DNA from: Bacillus sp. ISL-51
GTDB taxonomy: Bacteria > Bacillota > Bacilli > Bacillales > Bacillaceae
Length of the DNA stretch: 64,000 nt
NCBI RefSeq assembly: GCF_018613535.1
Contig: NZ_JAGGQB010000005.1
Coordinates: 310,001-374,000, forward strand
Direction of reading: 5' to 3'
In this document: positions 55,798-62,962 of the stretch, piece after piece
Position numbering within the stretch: position 1 is the first letter of the stretch
Layout of the letters: each line of letters starts with the position of its first letter
Notes under the pieces: model-generated
Database searches by the model: none
What the model was told of the DNA's origin: nothing
Seen by the model: only the letters and a program-made list of their open reading frames with translations
Position numbers and translations under genes: made by a program

Positions 55798-56682
55798 ATG
55801 CATACGATGTGGAAGGGATCGATCAGTTTCGGCCTCGTCAATATTCCGGTTAAGCTCTTTGCGGCCACTGAAGATAAAGATGTAAAATTCCGCAGTCTTC
55901 ATAAAGAAGATCACGGGCCGATTAAATATGAAAAAATCTGCACCGGCTGCGAAAAAAGCCTCAGTCCGGACGAAATTGTCAAAGGATACGAATATGTAAA
56001 AGGAAAATACGTTATTTTGACCGATGAAGACTTGAAAGAAGTAAAACAGGAACACGAAGAAAAAGCGGTTGAAATCGTTGATTTTGTTCAATTAAAAGAG
56101 ATCGATCCGATTTATTTTAACCGTTCTTATTATGTCGGGCCCGGAGACAACGGCACGAAAGCTTATACGCTTTTGCGGGAAGCGCTTAGAACGACAGGTA
56201 AAATCGGCATCGCCACCATTACGATCCGTTCAAAACAGCAGCTTGCCATCCTCCGCGTGTATGAAAATTGCATCGTGATGGAATCTATTCATTACCCGGA
56301 TGAAGTCAGAAGCGCGGGACATGTGCCAGGCGTCCCGGATCAAACGGATGTAAATGAAAAGGAATTGCAGACAGCCATCACTTTAATCGACGAGCTGACA
56401 ACCGAATTTGACCCTGAACAGTACGAAGACACATACCGCAAAGCCCTTCTCGCCAAAATTAATGATAAGCTGGAGCATCAGGAAGCGGGTGTCACACCGG
56501 CTGCGGCAGGTCCGCGTGAGGATGTCATTGATCTCGTCAGCGCCCTTCAGGCAAGCATCGATCGAACAAAGCGGCCCGATCGCGAGAAAGCGGCGCCCGC
56601 TCAGCCGAAAGAAGCTGCACCTGCTGGCAGCGGGGGCAAAAAGCGGAAAACAACAAGACAAAAAGCCTCCGGAACGTCATAG
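55798..56682 (+). CDS. ykoV: Ku DNA end-binding protein YkoV
   Basis: Bacterial Ku, which binds double-strand DNA ends and recruits LigD for non-homologous end joining; in B. subtilis it acts in spores. The 294 residues begin MHTMWKGSISFGLVNIPVKLF, with the beta-barrel bridge DNA-binding core in the middle (KAYTLLREALRTTGKIGIATI) and a lysine/alanine-rich basic C-terminal tail (GGKKRKTTRQKASGTS) that binds DNA. The RBS AAAAAGGAG is good. ykoU follows 2 bp after the stop. Confidence 0.96.
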   Translation: MHTMWKGSISFGLVNIPVKLFAATEDKDVKFRSLHKEDHGPIKYEKICTGCEKSLSPDEIVKGYEYVKGKYVILTDEDLKEVKQEHEEKAVEIVDFVQLKEIDPIYFNRSYYVGPGDNGTKAYTLLREALRTTGKIGIATITIRSKQQLAILRVYENCIVMESIHYPDEVRSAGHVPGVPDQTDVNEKELQTAITLIDELTTEFDPEQYEDTYRKALLAKINDKLEHQEAGVTPAAAGPREDVIDLVSALQASIDRTKRPDREKAAPAQPKEAAPAGSGGKKRKTTRQKASGTS

Positions 56683-56684
56683 TC

Positions 56685-58520
56685 ATGGTGCTGACGATGC
56701 AGCCGATTTTGACCTCCTCACCGCCTGAGGGCAGTGAATGGCGCTACGAAGTGAAGTATGACGGGTTTCGCTGTCTGCTCCATGTGAACGCAAAAGAGGT
56801 TACATTAACAAGCAGAAACGGCCAGCCGCTCACCAGCCAATTTCCGGAAATCACCCTTTTTGCGGCACAATGTTTTCAACAGATGAAAGATAAGCTCCCC
56901 CTTACGCTCGACGGAGAGCTTGTCTATTTGATCAATCCGTACCGGGCAGACTTTGAGCGTATTCAAATCCGCGGGCGTTTAAAACGTGCGGAGGCCATTG
57001 AAAAAATGGCTGCCGAACGGCCGTGCCGCTTTCTTGCGTTTGATCTGCTGGAACTAGCGGGAGCAAAATTCGCTTCTCATCCATATTCGGAGCGGAAGCA
57101 AATGCTTTTTCATCTGCTGGCGGAAGCACAGCTCCCTGCGTCTCCTCATCACCTGGCAAAAGAAGCCATTCAATACATTCCCGAGCATGCTGGCTTTGAC
57201 CCGCTCTGGAATACAGTTGTACGGCATGACGGAGAAGGAATTGTGGCGAAAAAAACAAACAGCAAATGGATCGAAAACAAACGGTCTCCTGACTGGCAGA
57301 AATATAAGCATATGAAAACGGCGCATGTTTTATTAACCGGTTTTAATCCGAAAAACGGCTATGTGACCGCATCGGTTTTAAAAGACGGTAAGGTCATTCC
57401 CGTTGCGTCAGTCTCCCATGGCATGCAGGACGAAGAAAAAAACGCCGTCAGAACGATTATGGAGACCCACGGAAAAAAGCTGGGAACCGGCGAGTATACA
57501 CTCGATCCTTCTATTTGTATGACCGTCCGATATTTAACCGTTTTGCAGGATACGCTGCGGGAGGTCTCCTTTGTTTCCTTTCAGTTCGGCATGGATTGGA
57601 CGGCTTGCACCTATAAGCAGCTTGTTCTTCACTCAAAAACGCTGCATCCGAAACTGCAATTCACTAGCCTGGATAAAGTCATTTTTAAAAAACGCAAAAA
57701 GACAAAAGAGGATTTTATATGCTATATCGTTCAAATCAGCGATTTTCTTTTGCCTTTTCTAAAAGACCGGGCAGTCACAGTCATCCGTTATCCGCACGGA
57801 GCGCCCGGTGAATCCTTTTTTCAGAAAAACAAACCGGATTACACGCCTGACTTTATCTCATCCGTTTTTGACGGAAGCCATGAACATATTGTTTGCAACG
57901 ATATGTCAACACTTTTATGGCTGGCTAATCAGCTGGCGCTGGAATTTCATGTTCCTTTTCAAACGATACACAGCGAAAGACCCTCAGAAATCGTAATTGA
58001 TCTCGATCCGCCGTCACGAGATGATTTTCTTATGGCCGTGCAGGCGGCGCATGTGCTGAAGCAGCTGTTTGAGTCATTCGGCATCACGCCGTTTCCAAAG
58101 CTGTCCGGAAATAAAGGCATTCAGCTCTACATCCCGCTTTCTCCGGAGGCTTTCACTTATGATGATACCCGCCGGTTTACAATGCTCATTGCTGATTATT
58201 GCGTCAGGACCTACCCTGATCTTTTTACGACAGAGCGTTTTATAAAAAATCGCAATGGAAGGCTGTATCTTGATTATTTACAGCATGCCGAAGGGAAAAC
58301 GATTATTTCTCCCTACTCCACACGGGGCAATGAACTGGGAACCGTCGCCGCCCCTCTGTATTGGAACGAAGTAAACACAGCGTTAACGCCTGATGATTAT
58401 ACGATTGACACAGTGATTGAACGTGTAAAAAAGCAAGGCGACCCGTTTTATGACTTTTACCGCCAGCCCCAGGACGAGCCTCTTTCAATCGTGCTGGAGC
58501 AAATAAAGAAAAAGAGCTGA
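56685..58520 (+). CDS. ykoU: Multifunctional ATP-dependent DNA ligase LigD (YkoU)
   Basis: NHEJ ligase-polymerase. The 611 residues have an N-terminal ATP-ligase domain with the adenylated lysine in VKYDGFR (about 24), DGELV and GEGIVAKKTNSKW, then an OB domain (about 200-300). The C-terminal archaeo-eukaryotic primase/polymerase domain follows, with the metal aspartates in EIVIDLDPPS and the KLSGNKGIQLYIPL motif. There is no nuclease domain, as usual in Bacillus. It is coupled to ykoV: the start is 2 bp after its stop with no clear RBS of its own. Confidence 0.96.
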   Translation: MVLTMQPILTSSPPEGSEWRYEVKYDGFRCLLHVNAKEVTLTSRNGQPLTSQFPEITLFAAQCFQQMKDKLPLTLDGELVYLINPYRADFERIQIRGRLKRAEAIEKMAAERPCRFLAFDLLELAGAKFASHPYSERKQMLFHLLAEAQLPASPHHLAKEAIQYIPEHAGFDPLWNTVVRHDGEGIVAKKTNSKWIENKRSPDWQKYKHMKTAHVLLTGFNPKNGYVTASVLKDGKVIPVASVSHGMQDEEKNAVRTIMETHGKKLGTGEYTLDPSICMTVRYLTVLQDTLREVSFVSFQFGMDWTACTYKQLVLHSKTLHPKLQFTSLDKVIFKKRKKTKEDFICYIVQISDFLLPFLKDRAVTVIRYPHGAPGESFFQKNKPDYTPDFISSVFDGSHEHIVCNDMSTLLWLANQLALEFHVPFQTIHSERPSEIVIDLDPPSRDDFLMAVQAAHVLKQLFESFGITPFPKLSGNKGIQLYIPLSPEAFTYDDTRRFTMLIADYCVRTYPDLFTTERFIKNRNGRLYLDYLQHAEGKTIISPYSTRGNELGTVAAPLYWNEVNTALTPDDYTIDTVIERVKKQGDPFYDFYRQPQDEPLSIVLEQIKKKS

Positions 58521-58540
58521 TTTCTTCTGTCAGCTCTTTT
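58510..58540. terminator. Bidirectional terminator between ykoU and ykoP
   Basis: AAAGAGCTGA-TTTCTTCTG-TCAGCTCTTTTC. Confidence 0.8.
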
Positions 58541-59084
58541 CAGCTTGATATGTGCCCATCAGCTTTTCTTTAGAAATCATTAAATAATAGGAATAAGGAA
58601 TATTTTTGAGGGTGAATTGTTTTGTTGTAAAATATAAAATCGGAATATGCGCCACTTGCTTAAATACCCTGTAAAATCCATTGGACGGCTTCATTACCTC
58701 AAACCCGAGCCTCGCCGCTCCTTTATGAAGCATCGTGATGCCGATGACGCCTTTAATCTCGTCTTTTCGTTTATGCTGATGAATATAATCAGCTAAATGA
58801 GGCATGGATTGATAAACCTTTTGGTATATCATAAAGCCTCTTCTGACCGCACTTTCAATATGCTGCAGCTCTTTTAGGAGTTTGACATTATGAAGATGAA
58901 TCTTGACCAATATATCGTTCTTTTTAATCCGGGTTCCGTCGCTTAATACGACTTCTTTTCCTTTATACCTTGTTAAACGGACGCGAAACACATTGGACTT
59001 GTGTTTGTCAATCAGCGTCAGCCGGGTAAAAAAGAAATAAAGCGGATCAAGTACATACCAAATGGACAGCAGACAGCTCCTCAC
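58530..59084 (-). CDS. ykoP: YkoP-domain protein
   Basis: A GTG start at 59084 behind AGAAGGTG gives 184 residues (RSCLLSIWYVLDPLYFFF...). It has no signal peptide or membrane segment. In other bacilli the same domain is, as I recall, fused to polysaccharide deacetylases, which points to cell-surface polysaccharide work, but the activity is unknown. I see no catalytic motif. It lies downstream of ykoM but is separated from it by a terminator. Confidence 0.75.
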   Translation of the reverse strand: MRSCLLSIWYVLDPLYFFFTRLTLIDKHKSNVFRVRLTRYKGKEVVLSDGTRIKKNDILVKIHLHNVKLLKELQHIESAVRRGFMIYQKVYQSMPHLADYIHQHKRKDEIKGVIGITMLHKGAARLGFEVMKPSNGFYRVFKQVAHIPILYFTTKQFTLKNIPYSYYLMISKEKLMGTYQAEKS

Positions 59085-59217
59085 ACGCTCACCTTCTTTA
59101 TTGTTCAAAGCACCCTCATATTTTGGCATGAGGCGTGTCACATTATGATTGGTAAATAATGATGCTACCCTTTTCCATCATATGCAAAAAGAGCGGCCGG
59201 CTCTACAGCCGCGCACA

Positions 59218-59247
59218 GAAAAAAACACTCTCTATATAGAGAGTGCC
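59218..59247 (-). terminator. Terminator after ykoM
   Basis: GCACTCTCTATATAGAGAGTGTTTTTTT on the minus strand. Confidence 0.85.
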
Positions 59248-59277
59248 CGGCTCGTTTTTCAATGCGAAGGTTTGCGT

Positions 59278-59742
59278 TTAACGGAACAGCAAATGCTGGC
59301 TGTGAATACCCGCTTTTTTCAATAGGGCTATCAGCTGTTCTTGTTCATCAGGCATAAGTCCTGAAAACGCTCTCGCAATTCTCAATGAATGAATCGGATA
59401 AATTTTATCCAAATACTCGTTTCCTTTATCAGTTAAATGGGCATAAACAGACCGTTTGTCCTTCGGATCTTGTTCTCTGACTAAAAATCCGTTTCTCTCA
59501 AGCTTATCGATGACATAGGTGACATTCCCGCTGACAAGCAAAAGGCGCGATCCGATTTGCTGCAATTTTTGCGGGCCTCTCGTGTACAGAAGTTCTAGCA
59601 CTGCAAATTCAGTCGGATTAAAGCCATGTTCTTTGCTGTCACGGATACTGTGTTCGGATACACTTTTGAAAGCCCTTGCAAAAACTTTGTACAAATTCAT
59701 CGAACGCATAACTTCCTCTTCGTTAAACGATAATCTCATCAT
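59278..59742 (-). CDS. ykoM: MarR-family regulator YkoM
   Basis: 154-residue winged-helix regulator. The recognition region LQQIGSRLLLVSGNVTYVIDKLERNGFL and wing DPKDKRSVYAHLTDKG are intact. It is clearly a paralogue of the MhqR protein at 31825 (shared NPTEFAVLELLY and VTYVIDKLE blocks). Targets and ligand unknown. The RBS GAGGT precedes the ATG. There are no MhqR-type cysteines to suggest redox sensing. Confidence 0.88.
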   Translation of the reverse strand: MMRLSFNEEEVMRSMNLYKVFARAFKSVSEHSIRDSKEHGFNPTEFAVLELLYTRGPQKLQQIGSRLLLVSGNVTYVIDKLERNGFLVREQDPKDKRSVYAHLTDKGNEYLDKIYPIHSLRIARAFSGLMPDEQEQLIALLKKAGIHSQHLLFR

Positions 59743-59861
59743 ATCTACCTCGTATATAAGATTTTTATAAAAAAATAATGTAAACCCTTACAATTAATAA
59801 GAGTCGTTTTCTGTTTTATATTCTATTCGTGCTGTTTTTCAGAATTCCTTCTTTTTTATAT

Positions 59862-59901
59862 AAAAAATACCCTTATACATAAATTAATTTGTATAAGGGT
59901 C
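59862..59901 (-). terminator. Terminator overlapping the end of ykoL
   Basis: GACCCTTATACAAATTAATTTATGTATAAGGGTATTTTTTA on the minus strand; the 5' arm encodes the last residues DPYTN of ykoL. Confidence 0.8.
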
Positions 59902-60066
59902 TCGTTCTCTATAGGGAATGTTCCGAAAAAAATACGCGTATTCCTTTCTTAGCTCCGTAATGGTCATCGAATTCAAGATCTCTTTCGTATAAACTCCGAT
60001 CTGAAGCAATTTTTTTGAATAATGGCTTCTCTCTTTGTCCAATGCGGTCTGTAGCAAATGACTCAT
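59884..60066 (-). CDS. ykoL: Small stress-linked protein YkoL
   Basis: 60-residue basic protein: LLQTALDKERSHYSKKLLQ, then GVYTKEILNSMTITELRKEY. The pattern of a short helix, GVY and TxxELRKEY resembles the Fur-regulated basic protein (FbpA) family, so an RNA- or protein-binding adaptor role is possible but unproven. It lies 88 bp downstream of ykzB on the same strand; in B. subtilis ykzB-ykoL is a TnrA-controlled unit. Length and position equal B. subtilis ykoL. Confidence 0.75.
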   Translation of the reverse strand: MSHLLQTALDKERSHYSKKLLQIGVYTKEILNSMTITELRKEYAYFFRNIPYRERDPYTN

Positions 60067-60154
60067 GGCGCCCTCCTTTGTTTTGCGTTATTCTGTTAAC
60101 AGGATAACGTTTTTATATCAATGACGTATAAAGCATTTGTAAAGCTTCTGTAGA

Positions 60155-60310
60155 TTATGATGTTTTTCGGTAAAGCCCGTTTTGTACGGAACGGAGCAAT
60201 TGAAAAGCATGTTCTCCGGCAAGCTGCATGAACGCTTCCAGCATTTCATCCCGTTTCATATCCAGTTCTATAATCTCTTTTGCCAGCAAAACCGCTTTTT
60301 CTTCCTCCAT
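60155..60310 (-). CDS. ykzB: Small protein YkzB, 51 residues
   Basis: ATG at 60310 with AGGAGGAAGG upstream. The protein is helical and acidic: MEEEKAVLLAKEIIELDMKR, then EMLEAFMQLAGEHAFQLLRS. Function unknown. Length and position match B. subtilis ykzB, divergent from tnrA with a shared TnrA operator between them. Confidence 0.78.
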   Translation of the reverse strand: MEEEKAVLLAKEIIELDMKRDEMLEAFMQLAGEHAFQLLRSVQNGLYRKTS

Positions 60311-60422
60311 GAATATCCTTCCTCCTCATTGTTTCTGTACATCAAGCATAAAACGGGATGTTAGGCCGTGCATCAAACTTGTTAATTTTTCTGCCGTCTT
60401 TTTTCTAAAATCTTCTATTTCA

Positions 60423-60439
60423 TGTTAGAAAACCTAACA
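60423..60439 (+). promoter_or_regulatory. TnrA box between ykzB and tnrA
   Basis: TGTTAGAAAACCTAACA matches TGTNANAWWWTNTNACA at all but one defined position (C instead of T at position 11). It is placed to control both the divergent ykzB-ykoL unit and tnrA itself, upstream of the tnrA TATAAT at 60469-60474. Confidence 0.8.
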
Positions 60440-60503
60440 ATCGTCAGGTTTTTTCTCTTCTTTTTTTATATAATATGAGTAAAAGACATCCAGGGGTGGA
60501 AAA

Positions 60504-60836
60504 ATGACGACAGACGAACAATCTTACAAAGACAAAAAAGTGATTTCGATCGGTATTGTAAGTGAATTAACCGGATTGTCAGTCAGACAGATCAGATATT
60601 ATGAAGAACGGAAATTGATCTATCCGCAGCGCTCTTCACGGGGGACGAGAAAGTATTCTTTCGCAGACGTAGAACGGCTTATGGATATTGCGAACAAACG
60701 GGAAGACGGCGTCCAAACCGCGGAGATTTTAAAGGACATGCGCAAAAAAGAACAAGCCCTGAAAAATGATCCGCAGGTCCGGAAGAAAATGCTCAAGGGA
60801 CAGCTTAACGCCCACTTCAAGTATAAAAACCGCTAA
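60504..60836 (+). CDS. tnrA: Nitrogen regulator TnrA
   Basis: MerR-family global regulator of nitrogen limitation. The 110 residues have an N-terminal winged helix ([29 protein letters not shown] split as motif ends, about 15-42) and the short C-terminal tail ([14 protein letters not shown]) that binds feedback-inhibited glutamine synthetase. GlnR differs in that tail. The RBS is GGGGTGG and the start ATG. It is autoregulated through the TnrA box upstream. Confidence 0.95.
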   Translation: MTTDEQSYKDKKVISIGIVSELTGLSVRQIRYYEERKLIYPQRSSRGTRKYSFADVERLMDIANKREDGVQTAEILKDMRKKEQALKNDPQVRKKMLKGQLNAHFKYKNR

Positions 60837-60837
60837 A

Positions 60838-60874
60838 TAAAAAAGTCCGCCTCACAAAAGAGACGGACTTTTTT
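60838..60874. terminator. Bidirectional terminator between tnrA and mgtE
   Basis: AAAAAAGTCCG-N14-CGGACTTTTTTTA between convergent stops. Confidence 0.85.
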
Positions 60875-62229
60875 TACAGCGCATGAAGAAATGCCGTTGC
60901 GATTCCGAAATAAATTAATAAGGACAAAATATCATTAAGCGTCGTAATCAGCGGCCCGGAAGCAATCGCCGGATCAATGTTCAGTTTATGAAGAATAATA
61001 GGGACAATCGTTCCCGCCATCGTTCCGATAATTAAGGTCACGAGAAGAGACGAACCGACGACGAAACCGAGCGTTAAGTCCTTCTGCCAGACGGATGCGA
61101 CGATCGTAATCGCTATCGAACAGACGATTCCGATATAGATACCGGCTCTCAGCTCACGGAAAATCAGCTTAAAAATGGTTTTTTTATTCATTTCTTCTTT
61201 AGCCAAACCTCTGATAACCACAGCGAGGGACTGTGTACCGGTGTTTCCGGTAGTTCCCGCGATCATCGGCATGAAAAATGCCAAGGCGACTACTTTTTGC
61301 AATGTGTCTTCAAAATAATTCAGAATGCTTCCAGAAATCAATCCGATAAACAAAAGCAAAATCAGCCACGGCAATCTGCGGTATGCCGCTACATAAGCTT
61401 TCGTATCAAACGTGATCGCTTTACCCGATGCCGCGAATTTTTCATAATCTTCATCGGCTTCTTTAATAACGACGTCGATAATATCATCGACGGTGACAAT
61501 GCCGACCAGCACATTGTTTTCTTCGACGATGGGAATGGCTAAAAAGTCATACCGCTGAATAAGCCGGGCGACTTCTTCCTGATCTTGAAGCACTCCCGCT
61601 GAAATGACACGCGTAAACATGAGATCTTGGACTTTATCTTCCGGATCTCCGAGAATTAAATCCCTGTAGGAAAGAACCCCGACAAGCTGCTTGCTGTCAT
61701 TAATGACGTATAAATAGTTTATCGATTCAGCGATTTCTGCGAAGCTTTTCAGCTTGACGACCGCATCATTTACAGTATAATGCTGCGGGATCCAGACAAA
61801 GCGGTTCGTCATCATACGGCCCGCTGATTCCTGCGGATAGTTCATCAGAAGCTGGACGGCCTTTGATTCCTCCGCCTCCATGCTGGAGAGCAGCTGTTCT
61901 TTCAGTTCTTCATCCATCTCTTCCAGCAATGCGGCGAGATCATCGTTATCCATTTTGTTCATCGCGAGGGTTGCTTTCGTTTTACCGACTTTATGTAAAA
62001 CGGCAAGCTGGAATTCCCGCTCTAATTCTCCGATCATGTCGGTGATATCATCAACCGTCAGGTACGACAGGTAGCGGGCCCGGTGTTTTTCCGGCATTTC
62101 TTTAAATAAAAACGCCATATCATAAGGCTGAAGTTCATCTATCATGCTGCGGAATTCTTTTATTTTTCCATCCCGCAATAAAATTATAATGCGTAATATG
62201 AGTTCGTCATAGGTCATGTTTTGAACCAT
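60874..62229 (-). CDS. mgtE: Magnesium transporter MgtE
   Basis: Principal Mg2+ channel of the MgtE/SLC41 type (ykoK in old B. subtilis naming). The 451 residues, the same length as in B. subtilis, have an N domain (about 1-130), two CBS domains (about 135-255, gating sensors), a plug helix and five membrane helices carrying the pore (GTTGNTGTQSLAVVIRG; GPLITTLNDILSLLIYF with the selectivity aspartate). The start follows AAAGGAGG. It is expressed from an M-box leader. Confidence 0.96.
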   Translation of the reverse strand: MVQNMTYDELILRIIILLRDGKIKEFRSMIDELQPYDMAFLFKEMPEKHRARYLSYLTVDDITDMIGELEREFQLAVLHKVGKTKATLAMNKMDNDDLAALLEEMDEELKEQLLSSMEAEESKAVQLLMNYPQESAGRMMTNRFVWIPQHYTVNDAVVKLKSFAEIAESINYLYVINDSKQLVGVLSYRDLILGDPEDKVQDLMFTRVISAGVLQDQEEVARLIQRYDFLAIPIVEENNVLVGIVTVDDIIDVVIKEADEDYEKFAASGKAITFDTKAYVAAYRRLPWLILLLFIGLISGSILNYFEDTLQKVVALAFFMPMIAGTTGNTGTQSLAVVIRGLAKEEMNKKTIFKLIFRELRAGIYIGIVCSIAITIVASVWQKDLTLGFVVGSSLLVTLIIGTMAGTIVPIILHKLNIDPAIASGPLITTLNDILSLLIYFGIATAFLHAL

Positions 62230-62412
62230 CGGGACTCGTACCTCCTTTACGGAGACGCGCCGTCTGTCAAAGAAAGTGCGGCGGACCGTCTCCTCATCAT
62301 GTCATCACTTGTTATCTGGCTGTATATGGGTACTTCTTCTGACATACTCGAATGGGGAGAATCCATACTCCGCACCTCCTTATCATGCTCAGTCATGTAC
62401 ATTTTGAGGCAT

Positions 62413-62623
62413 AAAAAAAACCTTCTGAATTGAAGGCGAAAAGAAGCACGGCAAATAAACGTGCGGGGCCTTCAATCGTAGAGCTTTAGCACTGTATGGC
62501 ATAGGATGACCATCCAGCTGCGTTAAAAATCACCTTATGTCGATGATTCCTGTTGACCCATTGGCGTCTTTGGACATTTTTGGGCAGCAGCGTATCTCCA
62601 TACAGGAGCCTCACCTAACGAAG
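62413..62623 (-). promoter_or_regulatory. M-box (Mg2+) riboswitch of mgtE
   Basis: The minus strand starts CTTCGTTAGGTGAGGCTCC, then GGAGATACGCTGCTGCCC, GACGCCAATGGGTCAAC and CATACAGTGCTAAAGCTC, the known M-box core (62469-62623). The terminator CCTTC-AATTCA-GAAGG-TTTTTTTT lies at 62413-62436. The aptamer end GATTGAAGG can pair with the terminator arm CCTTCAATTC, which gives the switch. The leader fills most of the 506 bp up to 62735. Confidence 0.95.
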
Positions 62624-62646
62624 TTCCTATTTGAATTGACACACTG

Positions 62647-62675
62647 AGATTACAGAAAAAAAAGGGATGTGTCAA
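62647..62675 (-). promoter_or_regulatory. SigA promoter of mgtE leader
   Basis: TTGACA, 17 bases, TAATCT on the minus strand, about 25 bp before the M-box. Confidence 0.75.
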
Positions 62676-62735
62676 CCATAAAATGCGTTATTTCAGCTAT
62701 CGGTGACAAAATAAACGGAATAAAGGCTGAAGCCC

Positions 62736-62873
62736 TTATTCCGGCAAATCGCTTTCATCTTCTTCTGAGAGCAAATGATACGATTCATGCAGCATTAACG
62801 CGTATTCCCCTTCTTTTGTCGGATGGGGAACGTATTCAGCCTGATTAATGTACTGCTCTTCTCTTTTTTTCAT
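62736..62873 (-). CDS. Small acidic protein, 45 residues
   Basis: ATG at 62873 with AAAAGGAGG upstream opens MKKREEQYINQAEYVPHP, followed by GEYALMLHESYHLLSEEDE and a short acidic end. It has the look of a small conserved Bacillus protein (soluble, Y/H/E-rich), but I do not recognise it. It lies between mgtE and the GH18 gene on the same strand, with the GH18 terminator beyond its other side. Confidence 0.6.
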   Translation of the reverse strand: MKKREEQYINQAEYVPHPTKEGEYALMLHESYHLLSEEDESDLPE

Positions 62874-62931
62874 GTGCAAACCTCCTTTTCACATTAGATT
62901 GTCCAAAAGAATGCCTGTTATCATAGGAAAG

Positions 62932-62956
62932 AAAAAACCCCGCCCGAGGGCGGGGT
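62932..62956 (-). terminator. Terminator after the GH18 gene
   Basis: CCCCGCC-CTCG-GGCGGGGTTTTTTC on the minus strand. Confidence 0.85.
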
Positions 62957-62962
62957 CAGGCG

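Noticed and set aside
55491-55868. 125-codon minus-strand frame across the ykoW relic and start of ykoV
   Set aside because: No RBS, mixed composition; it is the antisense of real or decayed coding sequence.
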